Shown: in pieces, positions 33,569 to 46,133 of the stretch | How the letters are laid out: each line of letters starts with the position of its first letter | Position numbering within the stretch: position 1 is the first letter of the stretch | Origin: Aporrectodea caliginosa | Taxonomy: Eukaryota; Annelida; Clitellata; Crassiclitellata; Lumbricidae | Assembly (NCBI GenBank): GCA_020284085.1 | Contig: JACEVL010000209.1 | Location: 103,501-167,500 of the forward strand | Direction: 5' to 3' | Length of the DNA stretch: 64,000 nt | Position numbers and translations under genes: made by a program | Notes under the pieces: generated by a model | Told to the model about the DNA's origin: nothing | What the model saw: the letters and a program-made list of their open reading frames with translations, nothing else | Databases searched by the model: none

Positions 33569-34753
33569 TAGGTCAGTCTGCCTCTCTCTTTTCACTGTTT
33601 CTCTTGTCTTAGATCTGTCTGCTCTCTGTTTTCTTATTTAACCTGTCTTAGGTCTCTCTGATTGTCTGTTTTCTTTCCCTGTCTTGCCTTAGGTCTGTCT
33701 GCCTTTGTTTATCTCTTTCTGTTATCTTTTTCTGTTCTACGACAATATGAGCCAAATCTTATGCCGTCGTCAACCAATGGCCGGATGAAGGTCTTTACTG
33801 GAAGGATCAGAATTCTGGACAGGAGCTACTAAGACGGTCCAGTTCACCGACTCTCGTGGAAGCAGCTAGGTTAGTTTGAGTTTTTGTGAAGGTTTTTGAC
33901 GAATCCGATAGATTGCTGGCTGACGAAAATCTTCAGGCAATTTGGAAGATGCTAAGTAGATAAGACATAGATGAGACGCAGGTCAATTCATGTCTTAGGT
34001 ATTTCTGTCTCTCCATTTGCTCTCCTTCTCTTAGCTTAGGTATCTCTGCCACCATAGTTTCTCTTCATCTGTTATCTTGCGCCTGTCTTGCTATAATACG
34101 ATCGATCTCTCCTTCTCTTGTCTTATGGCAATGTGCCTCTCTCTTTTTACTGTTTCTCTTGTCTTCGATCTGTCTGCCTCTCTAAACAGCCATAGCAAGA
34201 CAGGAAATGTGGGCTTCAACAGTGGTTTCAAGTGTGGAAAAGAGTTTTGTCCTATACATTACATTCTTCACAATGGTTTATCGACCTAAAGTTACTCAAT
34301 TAAGGCCAGGTGCAATCTAAAATTAATATATACATACAGCATCAGTATGTTGATGAATTACACAGGCCAGAACACTCCGTCCGTCCTGGCAGCCTGTCAG
34401 CTTTGTCAGTTGTGGCACGGTCAATCCCTGACACGTGTGCCATTATTGGCAACGTCAGTATAAATTTGATAGGCCGGCAGTTTTGGAGCCTTCCGTCCCG
34501 GCAGCCTGATAGCTCTGGGACAGTCGGCTCCTTGTACCGTCGGCCTTGGCACCGCCGTCACTGACACCGCTACTCTGGCATCTGACATGGCGCGCTAGTT
34601 GATGCCCTCGAGTTGTTCCCGGCAGCAATATTTCCATCGAGACCTCTGATGCCGACAACCAATGGCAGGATGAAGCTCTTTACTCGAAGGATCAGAATTC
34701 CGGACAGGAGCGACTTAGACGATCCAGTTGACTGACTCAACAGCTGGAAACAG
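33501..34753 (+). repeat. Composite tandem array, block IV
   Basis: One leader with a CT tract (33536-33560), one B half-unit (33738-33990) and one A core (copy 17). The block ends in mid-unit at CAGCTGGAAACAG and passes straight into the 32-bp satellite at 34754. Confidence 0.88.
34222..34658 (+). repeat. Array core copy 17
   Basis: GTGTGGAAAAG type with a 5-6 bp insertion (TTAAGGCCAGGTGCAATC). It shares GATGCCCTCGAG-type change near the end with copy 1 (GATGGCCTCGAG). It is the last core before the palindrome centre. Confidence 0.9.
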
Positions 34754-37620
34754 GCACAACGTATTCTAGAGTACATCATACCTACGCACAACGTACTCTA
34801 GACTACATAATACCTAGACACAGCGTACTCTAGAGCAACATAATACCTAGGTACAACGTACTCTAGAGCACATCGTATCTAGGCACAACATACTTTAAAG
34901 TAAATATGTCTTAGGCGCAACGTACTCAAGAGTACATCATAATTAGGCATAATGTACTCTAGAGTACATCATACCTAGGGACAACATACTCTAGAGTACA
35001 TCATACCTAGGCAAAACGTACTCTAGAGTACATAATGCCTAGGCTGAACGTACTCTAGAGTACATCATACCTAGGCACAACGTACTTTAAAGTAAATATG
35101 TCCTAGGCACAACGTACTCTAGAGTACATCATAATTAGGCACAACGTACTCTAGAGTACATCATACCTAAACACAACGTACTCTAGAGTAAATAATACAT
35201 AAGCACAACGTACTCTAGAGGACATCATACCTAGGCACAACGTACTCTAGAGGACATCATACATAGGCACAACGTACTCTAGAGTACATTAAACCTTGGC
35301 ACAACGTACTCTAGAGTACATCGTACCTAGGCAAAACGCACTCTAGAGTACATAATGCCTTCGCAGAACGTACTCTAGAGTATATCATACCTAGACACAG
35401 CGTACTCTAGAGCAACATAATACCTAGGTACAACATACTCTAGAGCACATCGTACCTAGGCACAACGTACTCTAGAGTACATCATACCTAGACACAGCGT
35501 ACTCTAGAGCAACATAATACCTAGGTACAACGTACTCTAGAGCACATCGTACCTAGGCACAACATACTCTAGAGGATATCATACATAGGCACAACGTACT
35601 CTAGAGTACATCATACCTAGGCACAACGTACTTTAAAGTAAATATGTCTTAGGCGCAACGCACTCTAGAGTACATCATAATTAGGCACAACATACTCTAG
35701 AGTACATCATACCTAGGCAAAACGTACTCTAGAGTACACAATGCCTAGGCTGAACGTACTCTAGAGTATATCATACCTGGGCACAACGCACTCTAGAGTA
35801 CATCATACCTAGGCACAACGTACTTTAAAGTAAATATGTCCTACGCACAACGTACTATGGAGTACATCATAATTAGGCACAACGTACTCTAGATTAAATA
35901 ATACCTAGGCACAACGTACTCTAGAGTACATCATACCTAGGCACAACGTACTCTAGAGTACATCATACCTAGGCACAACGTACTCTAGAGTACATCATAC
36001 CTAGGCACAACGTACTCTAGAGAACATCATACATAGGCACAACGTACTCTAGAGTACATCATACTTAGGCACAACGTACTCTATACTGCATCATACCTAG
36101 GCACAACGTACTCTAGACTACATAATACCCAGACACAGCGTACTCTAGAGCAACATAATACCTAGGTATAACGTACTCTAGAGCACATCGTACCTAGGCA
36201 CAACATACTCTAGAGGATATCATACATAGGCACAACGTACTCTAGAGTACATCATACCTAGGCAAAACGTACTTTAAAGTAAATATGTCTTAGGCGCAAC
36301 GTACTCTAGAGTACATCATAATTAGGCACAACGTACTGTAGAGTACATCATACCTAGGCACAACATACTCTAGAGTACATCATACCTAGGCAAAACGTAC
36401 TCTAGAGTACATAATGCCTAGGCTGAACGTACTCCAGAGTATATCATACCTGGGCACAACGTACTCTAGAGTACATCATACCTAGGCACAACGTACTTTA
36501 AAGTAAATATGTCCTAGGCACAACGTACTCTAGAGTACATCATAATTAGGCACAACGTACTCTCGAGTACATCATACCTAAACACAACGTACTCTAGAGT
36601 AAATAATACCTAGGCACAACGTACTCTAGAGTACATCATACCTAGGCACAACGTACTCTAGAGTAAATAATACCTAGGCAACAACGTACTCTAGAGTACA
36701 TCATATTTATGCACAACGTACTCTATACTACATCATACCTAGGCATTATCTGTGCAATGTACTCTAGAGTACATCATGCCAAGGCACAACGTACTCTAGA
36801 GTACATCATACCTAGGCACAACGTACTCTAGAGTACATAATACCTAGGCACAGCGTACTCTAGAGCAACATAATACCTAGGTATAACGTACTCTAGAGCA
36901 CATCATACCTAGGCACAACATACTATAGAGGATATCATACATAGGCACAACGTACTCTAGAGTACATCATAATTAGGCACAACGTACTCTAGATTAAATA
37001 ATACCTAGGCACAACGTACTCTAGAGTACATCATACCTAGGCCCAACGTACTCTGGAGTACATCATACCTAGGCAAAAAACGTACTCTAGAGGCCTACAT
37101 AATGCATACACACAACGTACTCTAGAGTACATCTTACCTGGGCATAACGTTAAAAATCAGACTAGAGTACATCATACCTAGGCACAACGTACGTGTACCA
37201 GAGAACATCATACGTAGGCACAAAGTACTCTAGAGTACATCATACCTAGGCACAAGCGTACTCTAGAGTACATCATAACTAGGCACAACGTACTCTAGAG
37301 TACATCATAACTAGGCACAACGTACTCCAGAGTACATAATACCTAGGTACAACGTACTCTAGAGCACATCGTACCTAGGCACAACATACTATAGAGGATA
37401 TCATACATAGGCACAACGTACTCTAGAGTACATCATACCTAGGCACAACGTACTCTAGAGGACATCATACCTAGGCACAACGTACTCTAGAGTACATCAT
37501 AACTAGGCACAACGTACTCTAGAGTACATCATAACTAGGCACAACGTACTCTAGAGTACATAATACCTAGGTACAACGTACTCTAGACTAGAGTACATTA
37601 TATTTAGGTATAACGTACTC
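34754..37620 (+). repeat. 32-bp satellite of paired palindromes, about 90 copies
   Basis: Each unit holds ACAACGTACTCTAGAGTAC followed by ATCATACCTAGGC. The 14-bp palindrome GTACTCTAGAGTAC and the palindrome CCTAGG alternate every 16 bp or so. A variant with TACTTTAAAGTAAATATGTC occurs in pairs 190-224 bp apart at about 34891/35083, 35631/35821 and 36270/36494. A higher-order period of about 640-740 bp (20-23 units) is therefore superimposed. No unique spacers and no ORF. Confidence 0.95.
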
Positions 37621-38094
37621 TCTGTAAGTGGTTTCACCCGAGATTCCACACTTCTTCTAGAATTGCATACTCTAGTTTGGCCATAGAAATTATGTATTTT
37701 AAAAATTAAGGACTCTAAAATCTTAGCGAAATTGACAGCAGCTATATTGTTTAATAACAAATATACAAGACATCATTAAATACCTTTATACAATTTTCTA
37801 GTTTATCGAAAGTGAAGCAATTATTCATCTTATCATAGTGTAGAGGCTAAATTATTCCTAGGCACAACGTACTTTATGCAGGTGATTTGTACCCTAGTGT
37901 CCACACTAGCTCAGGCATTGTGTACTCTAGTTTCCTTAGAACTCTTGTTATTGCAAACTTCCAATTTACCTACTTCCGGTTTAGAGGTTACTTCTGCATT
38001 AAACGTTAATACAATTTTAATTCATAATAAAAATAAACTAACATATTATACACAATGGATAACGCTAACAATTTGAGACACGACATGCAACGCC
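37621..38094. repeat. Decayed edge of the 32-bp satellite
   Basis: Isolated remnants (TTCCTAGGCACAACGTACTT at 37856, GTGTACTCTAGTTT at 37919) lie in otherwise AT-rich sequence. More remnants appear at 39450-39515 (CACTCTAGAGTCCA, GACTCTAGAGCAC). The satellite once covered a wider interval that included the next minisatellite. Confidence 0.6.
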
Positions 38095-39140
38095 TAAACA
38101 ACGAGCTTCCTTAAAAACCACTTATTAGCAGGGGGACTTAAGATCAGCCTCGGCCTCTTCAGCAATCTGCCTCTTTGTCAACCAGCATCCTTAGCAACCA
38201 GTCTCCTTAGCAACCAATGTTCTAAGCAACCAATCATGTTAACAGCAAGCTTCAAGGTCAACCTCAGCATCATTAACAACCAGCGTCTTTGGAAACCGCA
38301 CAACTTAGCAAATAATCTTCTTAGTAACCAATCTTCTCAGCAACCGACCTTCTTAGCAACCGGCCTTCAGCAACCAATGTTCTTAGGCAACCAATATACC
38401 TAGCAATTAGTGTCAAGGTGAGCCCAACGCCGTTAGCTACAGTACGCCTAAAAAAACGAGCTTCCTTAAAAACCAACCTCCTTAGCAACCAGCCTTTCTA
38501 GCAGCTAATCTACTTCGAAACTAGCTTCGGTGTCAGCCTCAGACTTGTTTGCTAAGAAAGGCGGTTGCTAATGAAGACTTATTGCTAAGGAGGCGGTTGA
38601 TAAAGAGGGCCGTTGCTAAGGAAGGTAGTTGCTAAGAAGATTGGCTGCTATGCAGGGCGATTGCTACAGAGGCTCATTGCTGTGACGGGAGGTTGGCTGC
38701 TAAGGAGACTGGTTGCTAATATGGCTGGTTTCTCAGAAGGACGGTTCCTAAAGAAACTGAGGCTGGTTGCTAAAGATGCCTAGACCTACACTGAAGGTGG
38801 TTGCTAGAGAGGCTGACCTTGCGACTGGTTGTAAAGAACTTTAGCTGTTTAGAAGGCTGGTTGCTAAAAAAAGGCTGCTAAGGAGGTTGCTAAAGAAGAA
38901 GGTTGCTAAAGAGGCCGGTTGTTAATGGGCTGGTTGGTAAAGAGGATGATTCTGACTTAGAAACTGGGTGCTAAAGAGGTTTAGGATGACGTCGAGGATG
39001 CTTGCTACAAAGGTTGGCTGCTAAGAAGACTGTTTGTTAAGAAGGTCAAATGCCACGGAGGTTGGTTGCTAAGTAGGCTGGTTGCTAAGGAGGCTGAGAC
39101 TGATCTTGTGGATGGTTGCTAAGGAGGCTCTTCTTGTTCA
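38095..39140. repeat. Inverted pair of TTGCTAAGG minisatellites
   Basis: From 38095 to about 38520 the units read CCTTAGCAACCAGCCT-like. From about 38540 to 39140 they read the complement, GGTTGCTAAGGAGGCT-like. Units are about 16-20 bp and diverged. The switch lies at 38520-38545. The result is a long imperfect inverted repeat capable of a hairpin of several hundred bases. Confidence 0.8.
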
Positions 39141-39329
39141 ATAGTATGTTCGATAGATAAGCGTCACGCGTCCCGCTCGTGTTATAAGAAGTTTATAAAA
39201 TGTTGTTTAAAACTAACGTTTCTTCCTGTACTGTCCAACCCTCGACCTAAAAGACAGCCACCTTAACATCTGCTGTGCCTCTCTGATCCTCTGGAAACAG
39301 GATTCGGACCTCCCTCGGACTACTCTTTT

Positions 39330-39440
39330 GGACAACCCCTGACTAGACGCAGCGCTCGTGAATAAGCTGGTGTCCTGCGCTTGGCTTTCGAGTGGCGCTA
39401 TAGAAGTTTGGAGATGACGATTATGAGTACGATTAATTTA
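39330..39440 (+). mobile_element. SINE-like 3' segment
   Basis: CGCTCGTGAATAAGCTGGTG and TTCGAGTGGCGCTATAGAAG, then TTTGGAGATGACGATTATGA. The same order is found on the minus strand at 49055-49710, there split by a MITE. It ends in TTTAA repeats. Confidence 0.5.
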
Positions 39441-39540
39441 ATTTAATTGCACTCTAGAGTCCACGGTGCCTATAGGAATCATAGACTCTAGAGCACAAAA
39501 TGTGCCTAGAGTCCACCCTGCCTCCTACAACAGCTTATGA

Positions 39541-39780
39541 AATTTATACTAACGGTGCCAATAATGGCACACGTGTCAGAAATTGACGGTGCCACAGCTG
39601 ACAGAGCTGACAGGCTGCCAGGACGGACGGAGTGTTCTGGCCTGTGTAATTCATCAACATACTGATGCTGTATGTATATATTAATTTTAGATAGCGCCTT
39701 AATTGAGTAACTTTTGGTCGATAAAACACTGTAAAGAATGTAATGTATAGGACAAAACTCTTTACCACACTTGAAATCAC
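39541..39780 (-). repeat. Array core copy 18, truncated
   Basis: Only the first 240 bp of the core are present. It ends at AATTTATACTAACGGTGCC next to satellite remnants. It shares the GTGTGGTAAAG variant with copy 1. Confidence 0.88.
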
Positions 39781-40838
39781 TGTTGAAGCCCAAACTTCCT
39801 GTCTTGATATGGCTATTTAGAGAGGCAGACAGACCTAAGGCAAGAGAAACAGTGAAAAGCGACAGGCAGACTGACCTAAGACAAGAGAAGGAGAGATCGA
39901 TCGTATTATAGCAAGACAGGCGCTAGATAACAGAAGAAGAGAAACTATGGTGGCAGAGATACCTAAGATAAGAAAAGGAGAGAAATGGACAGACAGAAAT
40001 ACCTAAGACATGAATCGACCTGCGTCTCATCTATAACTAAGTTATCTACTTAGCATCCTCCAAATTGCCTTTCATCAGCCAGCAATCTATCGGATTCGTC
40101 AGAAACCTTCACAAAAACTCAGACTAACCTAGCTGCTTCCACGAGAGTCGGTGAACTGGATCGTCTTAGTCGCTCCTGTCGGGAATTCTGATCCTTCGAG
40201 TAAAGAACTTCATTCTGCCATTGGTTGACGACGGCATAAGAGTTGGCTCATATTTTCGTAGAATAGATAAATACAATAGAAAGAGATAAACAAAAGCAGA
40301 CAGACCAAAGACAAGACAGGGAGAGAAGACAGACAACCAGTAGGTCCTAAGACAGGTGAAATAAGAAAACAGAGAGCAGACAGACCTAAGACAAGAGAAA
40401 GAGAGAAAACAGAGTAAAAAAACAGACATAAGAAAAGAGAAACAGAGAAACAGCAAGACAGACGCTAGTCAACAGAAAGAGAAAATAGAATGACAGAGAG
40501 ATCTAAGCAGAGACTTAAAACTTATCTATTCTCTAAGAACTATGATTAATAGCTACTTTGTAACGCGTCCTTTGAGCAAGACTGATTTATTAACGCGCGT
40601 TATAAATACAAGTTGTATTGTATTGTATTGTATAGGCCTACACTAACTTACTAACTTGTAATGTAATGTAATGTAATGTGATGTATCAAGACATTTATAA
40701 AGTGCCACTGAAGAAGCGCTCAAACTACGGCCATTCGTTCCTTCATTTTGTAAATTCCTACAGCGCCCCTCAAGGATGAAAACAACCTGGCAAGACCTTA
40801 CTTGGCCGCTTTGCAGGCTTACCTGGCAAGCTTATAGA

Positions 40839-41022
40839 ATCGGGGCTGAAGGATATAGCGCGAATGTTTACTGCCGTCGCGAGTGTTGGTTAGGATCAGG
40901 TTACGCGTCATGAGGGTCGGTCAGGATCAGGGTTAGGGTTAGTGTCGTCATTAGAAAACCTGGTACCATCCGGCGTCCGCGCAGCATGCCCACAGACACT
41001 GTATAATCCTTCAGTCTCCGAT
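40839..41022. mobile_element. MITE-1, right-arm copy
   Basis: ATCGGGGCTGAAGGATATAG at one end and TATAATCCTTCAGTCTCCGAT at the other. The interior holds GGATCAGGGTTAGGGTTAG. Counterpart of 5164-5334. Confidence 0.5.
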
Positions 41023-41274
41023 GCTATTAGTTTCCCGGCCTACCTTACCTTGACTTACATAGTCATATCCTCACCTCTAATACGTTTATGTTGTCTCTCT
41101 CCTTGCCTTGTCCAATTTTACCTAACTTTAGCCTACATGTAGGCCTATTAGACTTTTAACAATCTGCGACTAATTCTTTACGCAAAGACTAACTATGGAG
41201 AGAAACAGAGTAACCCAAAGACAGAAGTAACGATTAGGCTAAAACTTCTTATTTCAGTTTAAATTCAATGTTAC

Positions 41275-41355
41275 CTGTTCGACTTGCATGCAAGATTCAT
41301 CTTCTTCTATCAACTGGTTCCAGCAGCGCAAACGCTGACATTTTCGACTAAGACA
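41275..41355 (-). other. First-exon-like segment, right-arm copy
   Basis: Minus strand: GTCGAAAATGTCAGCG to GTCGAACAG, then donor GTAACATTG at 41274. It matches 4840-4920 closely. Confidence 0.35.
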
Positions 41356-41621
41356 TTTTCAAGAACTCTGATGAACAATAAAAATTTGCCGTCAATGACA
41401 AACTATTTTGTCAAATATCGTTTCGTTAGCAGTATACGATAGTATTCGACATCTAAGAAGCGTTTGCATTCATTCGTCGTCAAAGAAATTCGAAAGAATC
41501 GTAGTCTTATAAATTATAATAAAATTAAAATTCGACAATATTCTTGTAAGACTAGTTCGATCGACCGTTTGACGCGCTATGGCAACCTACTGTGAGACAT
41601 GCGCAATGCAGATATTTTTGA

Positions 41622-41654
41622 GATGACGTAATAATAAGTTTAGATTACGTCATC
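41622..41654. promoter_or_regulatory. CRE-like inverted repeat (right arm)
   Basis: GATGACGTAATAAT, a short spacer, then ATTACGTCATC. The stem is 11 bp compared with 14 bp in the left arm because ATT was lost from one half. Confidence 0.35.
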
Positions 41655-41899
41655 TTCGCCTCTTAAAGATATGCCTACGTCATAATAAGATCCAATATTA
41701 AAGCGAATTGCAATGTAATAAAATATAGTAATATAATTGATTAATAATTAGCCTATTAATTTAGTAACTTGTGTTGTTGCGTTTAAAGTAGAAGGCATAA
41801 ACCGATGGCGCCCTATAAAAACCGCAAATCAGGTCCATTTTAAAAGGTTAATGCGTTGAAGTAGAGACATACAATGATGCAATTTTAATGTAAGGAGTT

Positions 41900-42114
41900 T
41901 GGCAAGCATTTTGTATCGTGGTGCATGTATTTTCCTCCCGTAATTTTAGGCGTCGTGAGAGTCGGTTAGGGTCAGGTTACGCGTCGTGAAGGTCGGTTAG
42001 GGTCAGGGTTAGGGTTTGTGTCGTCTTTAGAAAACATCGTACCTTCCGCGGAGCATGCAAAAAATACCGTCCCACGCCCGAAAATACATGCACCACGATA
42101 CTAAATGTTTGCCA
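41900..42114. mobile_element. MITE-2 with 35-bp inverted ends
   Basis: Starts TGGCAAGCATTTTGTATCGT and ends with the inverse of TGGCAAACATTTAGTATCGT. Inverted similarity continues through GGTGCATGTATTTTC. It is flanked by GGAGTT on both sides (41894-41899 and 42115-42120). The left arm has a single GGAGTT (complement AACTCC at about 4040), an empty site. The interior contains GGTTAGGGTCAGGGTTAGGG, related to MITE-1. Confidence 0.85.
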
Positions 42115-42214
42115 GGAGTTTTTCAGCAGCGTTAGGAACTGCTGAGAGGCCTACATAAATCTAATCCAATCAAAAAACTCATGTAAAGCGTCACTGTCAC
42201 AATGCTCAAGGTAT

Positions 42215-42355
42215 CAGTTAATGGTCGCCACTGAACAAAATCGATGTACGTGCCGAACTCCAAATGAGTCCAGTCCAAAGCCAAAAACTGGCCATGTATT
42301 CTCAGATAGAGAGCGACTGTCAGAAGATTCAACTGAGCTGGCGCTACACAAATCT
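42215..42355. other. Short segment between right arm and array
   Basis: Single-copy in this window except for TATCAGTTAATGG, which recurs at 48735. This is probably the arm's original continuation, lost on the left side where the LINE sits. Confidence 0.4.
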
Positions 42356-43257
42356 GAAAAGAGAGAGGCCGACTGACCTAAGACAAGAAAAGAGAGAGAT
42401 CGCAGATAGCAAGACACGCGTTAGATAACAGAAGAAGAGAAAGAGAGCAGAGATACCTAAGATAAGAGAAGAAATCAACGGAGAGACTGAAAGAAGAAAG
42501 ACACGAATCGACTATGCGTCTCATCTATATCTGAAGATTTTCATCACCCAGCAATCTATCGGATTCGTCGAAAACCTTCAGAAAAACTCAAACTAACCTA
42601 GCTGCTTCCACGAGAGTCGGTGAACTGGACCGTCTTAGTAGCTCCTGTCCAGAATTCTGATCCATCCAGTAAAGGGCTTCATCCGGCCATTGGTTGACGA
42701 CGGCATAAGATTTGGCTCATATTTTCGTAGAACAGAAAAAGATAACAGAAAGAGATAAACAAAGGCAGACAGACCTAAGGCAAGACATGGAAAGAAAACA
42801 GACAACCAGAGAGACCTAAGACAGGTTAAATAAGAAAACAGAGAGCAGACAGACCTAAGACAAGAGAAACAGTGAAAAGAGAGAGGCAGACTGACCTAAG
42901 ACAAGAGAAGGAGAGAGAGAGAGAGAGATCGCAGATAGCAAGACATGCGTTAGATAACAGAAGAAAAGAAACTATGGAGGCAGAGATACCTAAGATAAGA
43001 GAAAAAGATAAATGGAGAGACAGAAATACCTAAGACAATGAAACGACCTGCGTCTTATCTATATCTTATCTACTTAGCATCTTTCATATGATCTGAAGAT
43101 TTTCATCAGCAACCAATCTATCGTTTCTTCGCAAACCTTCATAAAAATTCAAACTAACCTAGCTGTTTCCAGCTGTTGAGTCAGTCAACTGGATCGTCTA
43201 AGTCGCTCCTGTCCGGAATTCTGATCCTTCGAGTAAAGAGCTTCATCCTGCCATTGG

Positions 43258-43689
43258 TTGTCGGCATCAGAGGTCTCGATGGAAATATTGCTGCCGGGAA
43301 CAACTCGAGTCCATCAACTAGCGCGCCATGTCAGATGCCAGAGTAGCGGTGTCAGTGACGGCGGTGCCAAGGCCGACGGTACAAGGAGCCGACTGTCCCA
43401 GAGCTTTCAGGCTGCCGGGACGGAAGGCTCCAAAACTGCCGGTCTATCAAATTTATACTGACGTTGCCAATAATGGCACACGTGTCAGGGATTGACCGTG
43501 CCACAGCTGACAAAGCTGACAGGCTGCCAGGACGGACGGAGTGTTCTGGCCTGTGTAATTCATCAACATACTGATGCTGTATGTATATATTAATTTTAGA
43601 TAGCGCCTTAATTTAGTAACTTTAGGTCGATAAACCATTGTAAAGAATGTAATGTATAGGACAAAACTCTTGTCCACACTTGAAACCAC
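43258..43689 (-). repeat. Array core copy 19
   Basis: GTTACTAAATTAAGG subtype, with a unique change CTGAAAGCTCTGGG where other copies have CTGATAGCTCTGGG. Confidence 0.9.
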
Positions 43690-44691
43690 TGTTGAAGCCC
43701 AAATTTCCTGTCTTGCTATGGCTGTTTAGAGAGGCAGACAGATCGAAGACAAGAGAAACAGTAAAAAGAGAGAGGCACATTGCCCTAAGGAAGAGAAGGA
43801 AAGATCGATAACACGTAGCAAGACAGGCGCTAGATAACAGAAGAAGAGAAACTATGGTGGCAGAGATACCTAAGGGAAAAAGATAAATGGAGAGACAGAA
43901 ATACCTAAGACAATGAAACGACATGCGTCTCATCTATATCTTATCTACTTAACATCTTCCAAATTGCCTGAAAAAAGTTAGCCAGCAATCTATCGGATTC
44001 GTCAAAAACCTTCACAAAAACTCAAACTAACCTAGCTGCTTCCACGAGAGTCGGTGAACTGGATCGTCTTAGTAGCTCCTGTCCAGAATTCTGATCCTTC
44101 CAGTAAAGACTTCATCCGGCCATTGGTTGACGACGGCATAAGATTTGGCTCATATTGTCGTAGAACAGAAAAAGATAACAGAAAGAGATAAACAAAGGCA
44201 GACAGACCTAAGGCAAGACAGGGAAAGAAAACAGACAACCAGAGAGACCTAAGACAGGTTGAATAAAAATCAGAGAACACGCCAGACCTAAGACAAGAGA
44301 AACAGTGAAAAGAGAGAGAGGCAGACTGACCTAAGACAGAGTGAGAATGAGAGAGAGAGAGAGATCGCAGATAGCAAGACATGCGTTAGATAACAGAAGA
44401 AAAGAAACTATGGAGGCAGAGATACCTAAGATAAGAGAAAAAGATAAATGGAGAGACAGAAATACCTAAGACAATGAAACGACCTGCGTCTCATCTATAT
44501 CTTATCTACTTAGCATCTTTCAAATGATCTGAAGATTTTCATCAGCAACCAATCTATCGTTTCTTCGCAAACCTTCATAAAAATTCAAACTAACCTAGCT
44601 GTTTCCAGCTGTTGAGTCAGTCAACTGGATCGTCTAAGTCGCCTGTCCGGAATTCTGATCCATCGAGTAAAGAGCTTCATCCTGCCATTGG

Positions 44692-45123
44692 TTGTCGGCA
44701 TCAGAGGTCTCGATGGAAATATTGCTGCCGGGAACAACTCGAGTCCATCAACTAGCGCGCCATGTCAGATGCCAGAGTAGCGGTGTCAGTGACGGCGGTG
44801 CCAAGGCCGACGGTACAAGGAGCCGACTGTCCCAGAGCTATCAGGCTGCCGGGACGGAAGGCTCCAAAACTGCCGGCCTATCAAATTTATACTGACGTTG
44901 CCAATAATGGCACACGTGTCAGGGATTGACCGTGCCACAACTGACAAAGCTGACAGGCTGCCAGGACGGACGGAGTGTTCTGGCCTGTGTAATTCATCAA
45001 CATACTGATGCTGTATGTATATATTAATTTTAGATAGCGCCTTAATTTAGTAACTTTAGGTCGATAAACCATTGTAAAGAATGTAATGTATAGGACAAAA
45101 CTCTTGTCCACACTTGAAACCAC
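44692..45123 (-). repeat. Array core copy 20
   Basis: GTTACTAAATTAAGG subtype with an intact end. Confidence 0.9.
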
Positions 45124-46133
45124 TGTTGAAGCCCAAATTTCCTGTCTTGCTAAGCTGTTTAGAGTGGCAGACAGATCGAAGACAAGAGAAACAGTAAAAA
45201 GAGAGAGGCAATTGTCCTAAGACAAGAGAAGGAAAGATCGATCGTATTATAGCAAGACAGGCGCTAGATAACAGAAGAAGAGAAACTATGGTGGCAGAGA
45301 TACCTAAGCTAAGAGAAGGAGAGAAAATGCAGAGACAGAAATACCTAAGAAATGAATCGACCTGTGTCTCATCTATGTCTTATCTACTTAGCATCTTCCA
45401 AATTGCCTGAAGATTTTCGTCAGCCAGCAATCTATCGGATTCGTCAAAAACCTTCACAAAAACTCAAACTAACCTAGCTGCTTCCACGAGAGTCGGTGAA
45501 CTGGACCGTCTTAGTAGCTCCTGTCCAGAATTCTGATCCTTCCAGTAAAGAGCTTCATCCGGCCATTGGTTGACGACGGCATAAGATTTGGCTCATATTT
45601 TCGTAGAACAGAAAAAGATAACAGAAAGAGATAAACAAAGGCAGACAGACCTAAGGCAAGACAGGGAAAGAAAACAGACAATCAGAGAGACCTAAGACAG
45701 GTTAAATAAGAAAACAGAGAGCAGACAGACCTAAGACAAGAGAAACAGTGAAAAGAGAGAGGCAGACTGACCTAAGACAAGAGAGAGAGAGAGAGAGAGA
45801 GAGATCGCAGATAGCAAGACATGCGTTAGATAACAGAAGAAAAGAAACTATGGAGGCAGAGATACCTAAGATAAGAGAAAAAGATAAATGGAGAGACAGA
45901 AATACCTAAGACAATGAAACGACCTGCTTCTCATCTATATCTTATCTACTTAGCATCTTTCAAAGGACCTGAAGATTTTCATCAGCAATTAATCTATCGT
46001 TTCGTCGCAAACCTTCATAAAAATTCAAACTAACCTAGCTGTTTCCAGCTGTTGAGTCAGTCAACTGGATCGTCTAAGTCGCTGCTGTCCGGAATTCTGA
46101 TCCTTCGAGTAAAGAGCTTCATCCTGCCATTGG

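Larger units (their letters stand above)
39541..42214 (-). repeat. Right arm of large inverted repeat
   Basis: Reverse complement of 3949-6720. It contains a truncated array core (39541-39780), a B half-unit and leader without the CT expansion, the SINE-like fragment, MITE-1, the splice-donor segment (exon side ends 41275), the CRE-type repeat and a private MITE-2. It lacks the SINE found in the left arm. Unlike the left arm it has composite array on both sides (after a 140-bp gap, 42356 onward). Confidence 0.85.

Noticed and set aside
34754..37620. CRISPR-like array of about 30-bp repeats
   Set aside because: Units are contiguous and there are no unique spacers. The context is animal DNA with LINEs and introns, so it is a satellite.
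40906..42020. Interstitial telomere from GGTTAGGG repeats
   Set aside because: Only short, imperfect runs inside MITE interiors. There is no extended TTAGGG array.
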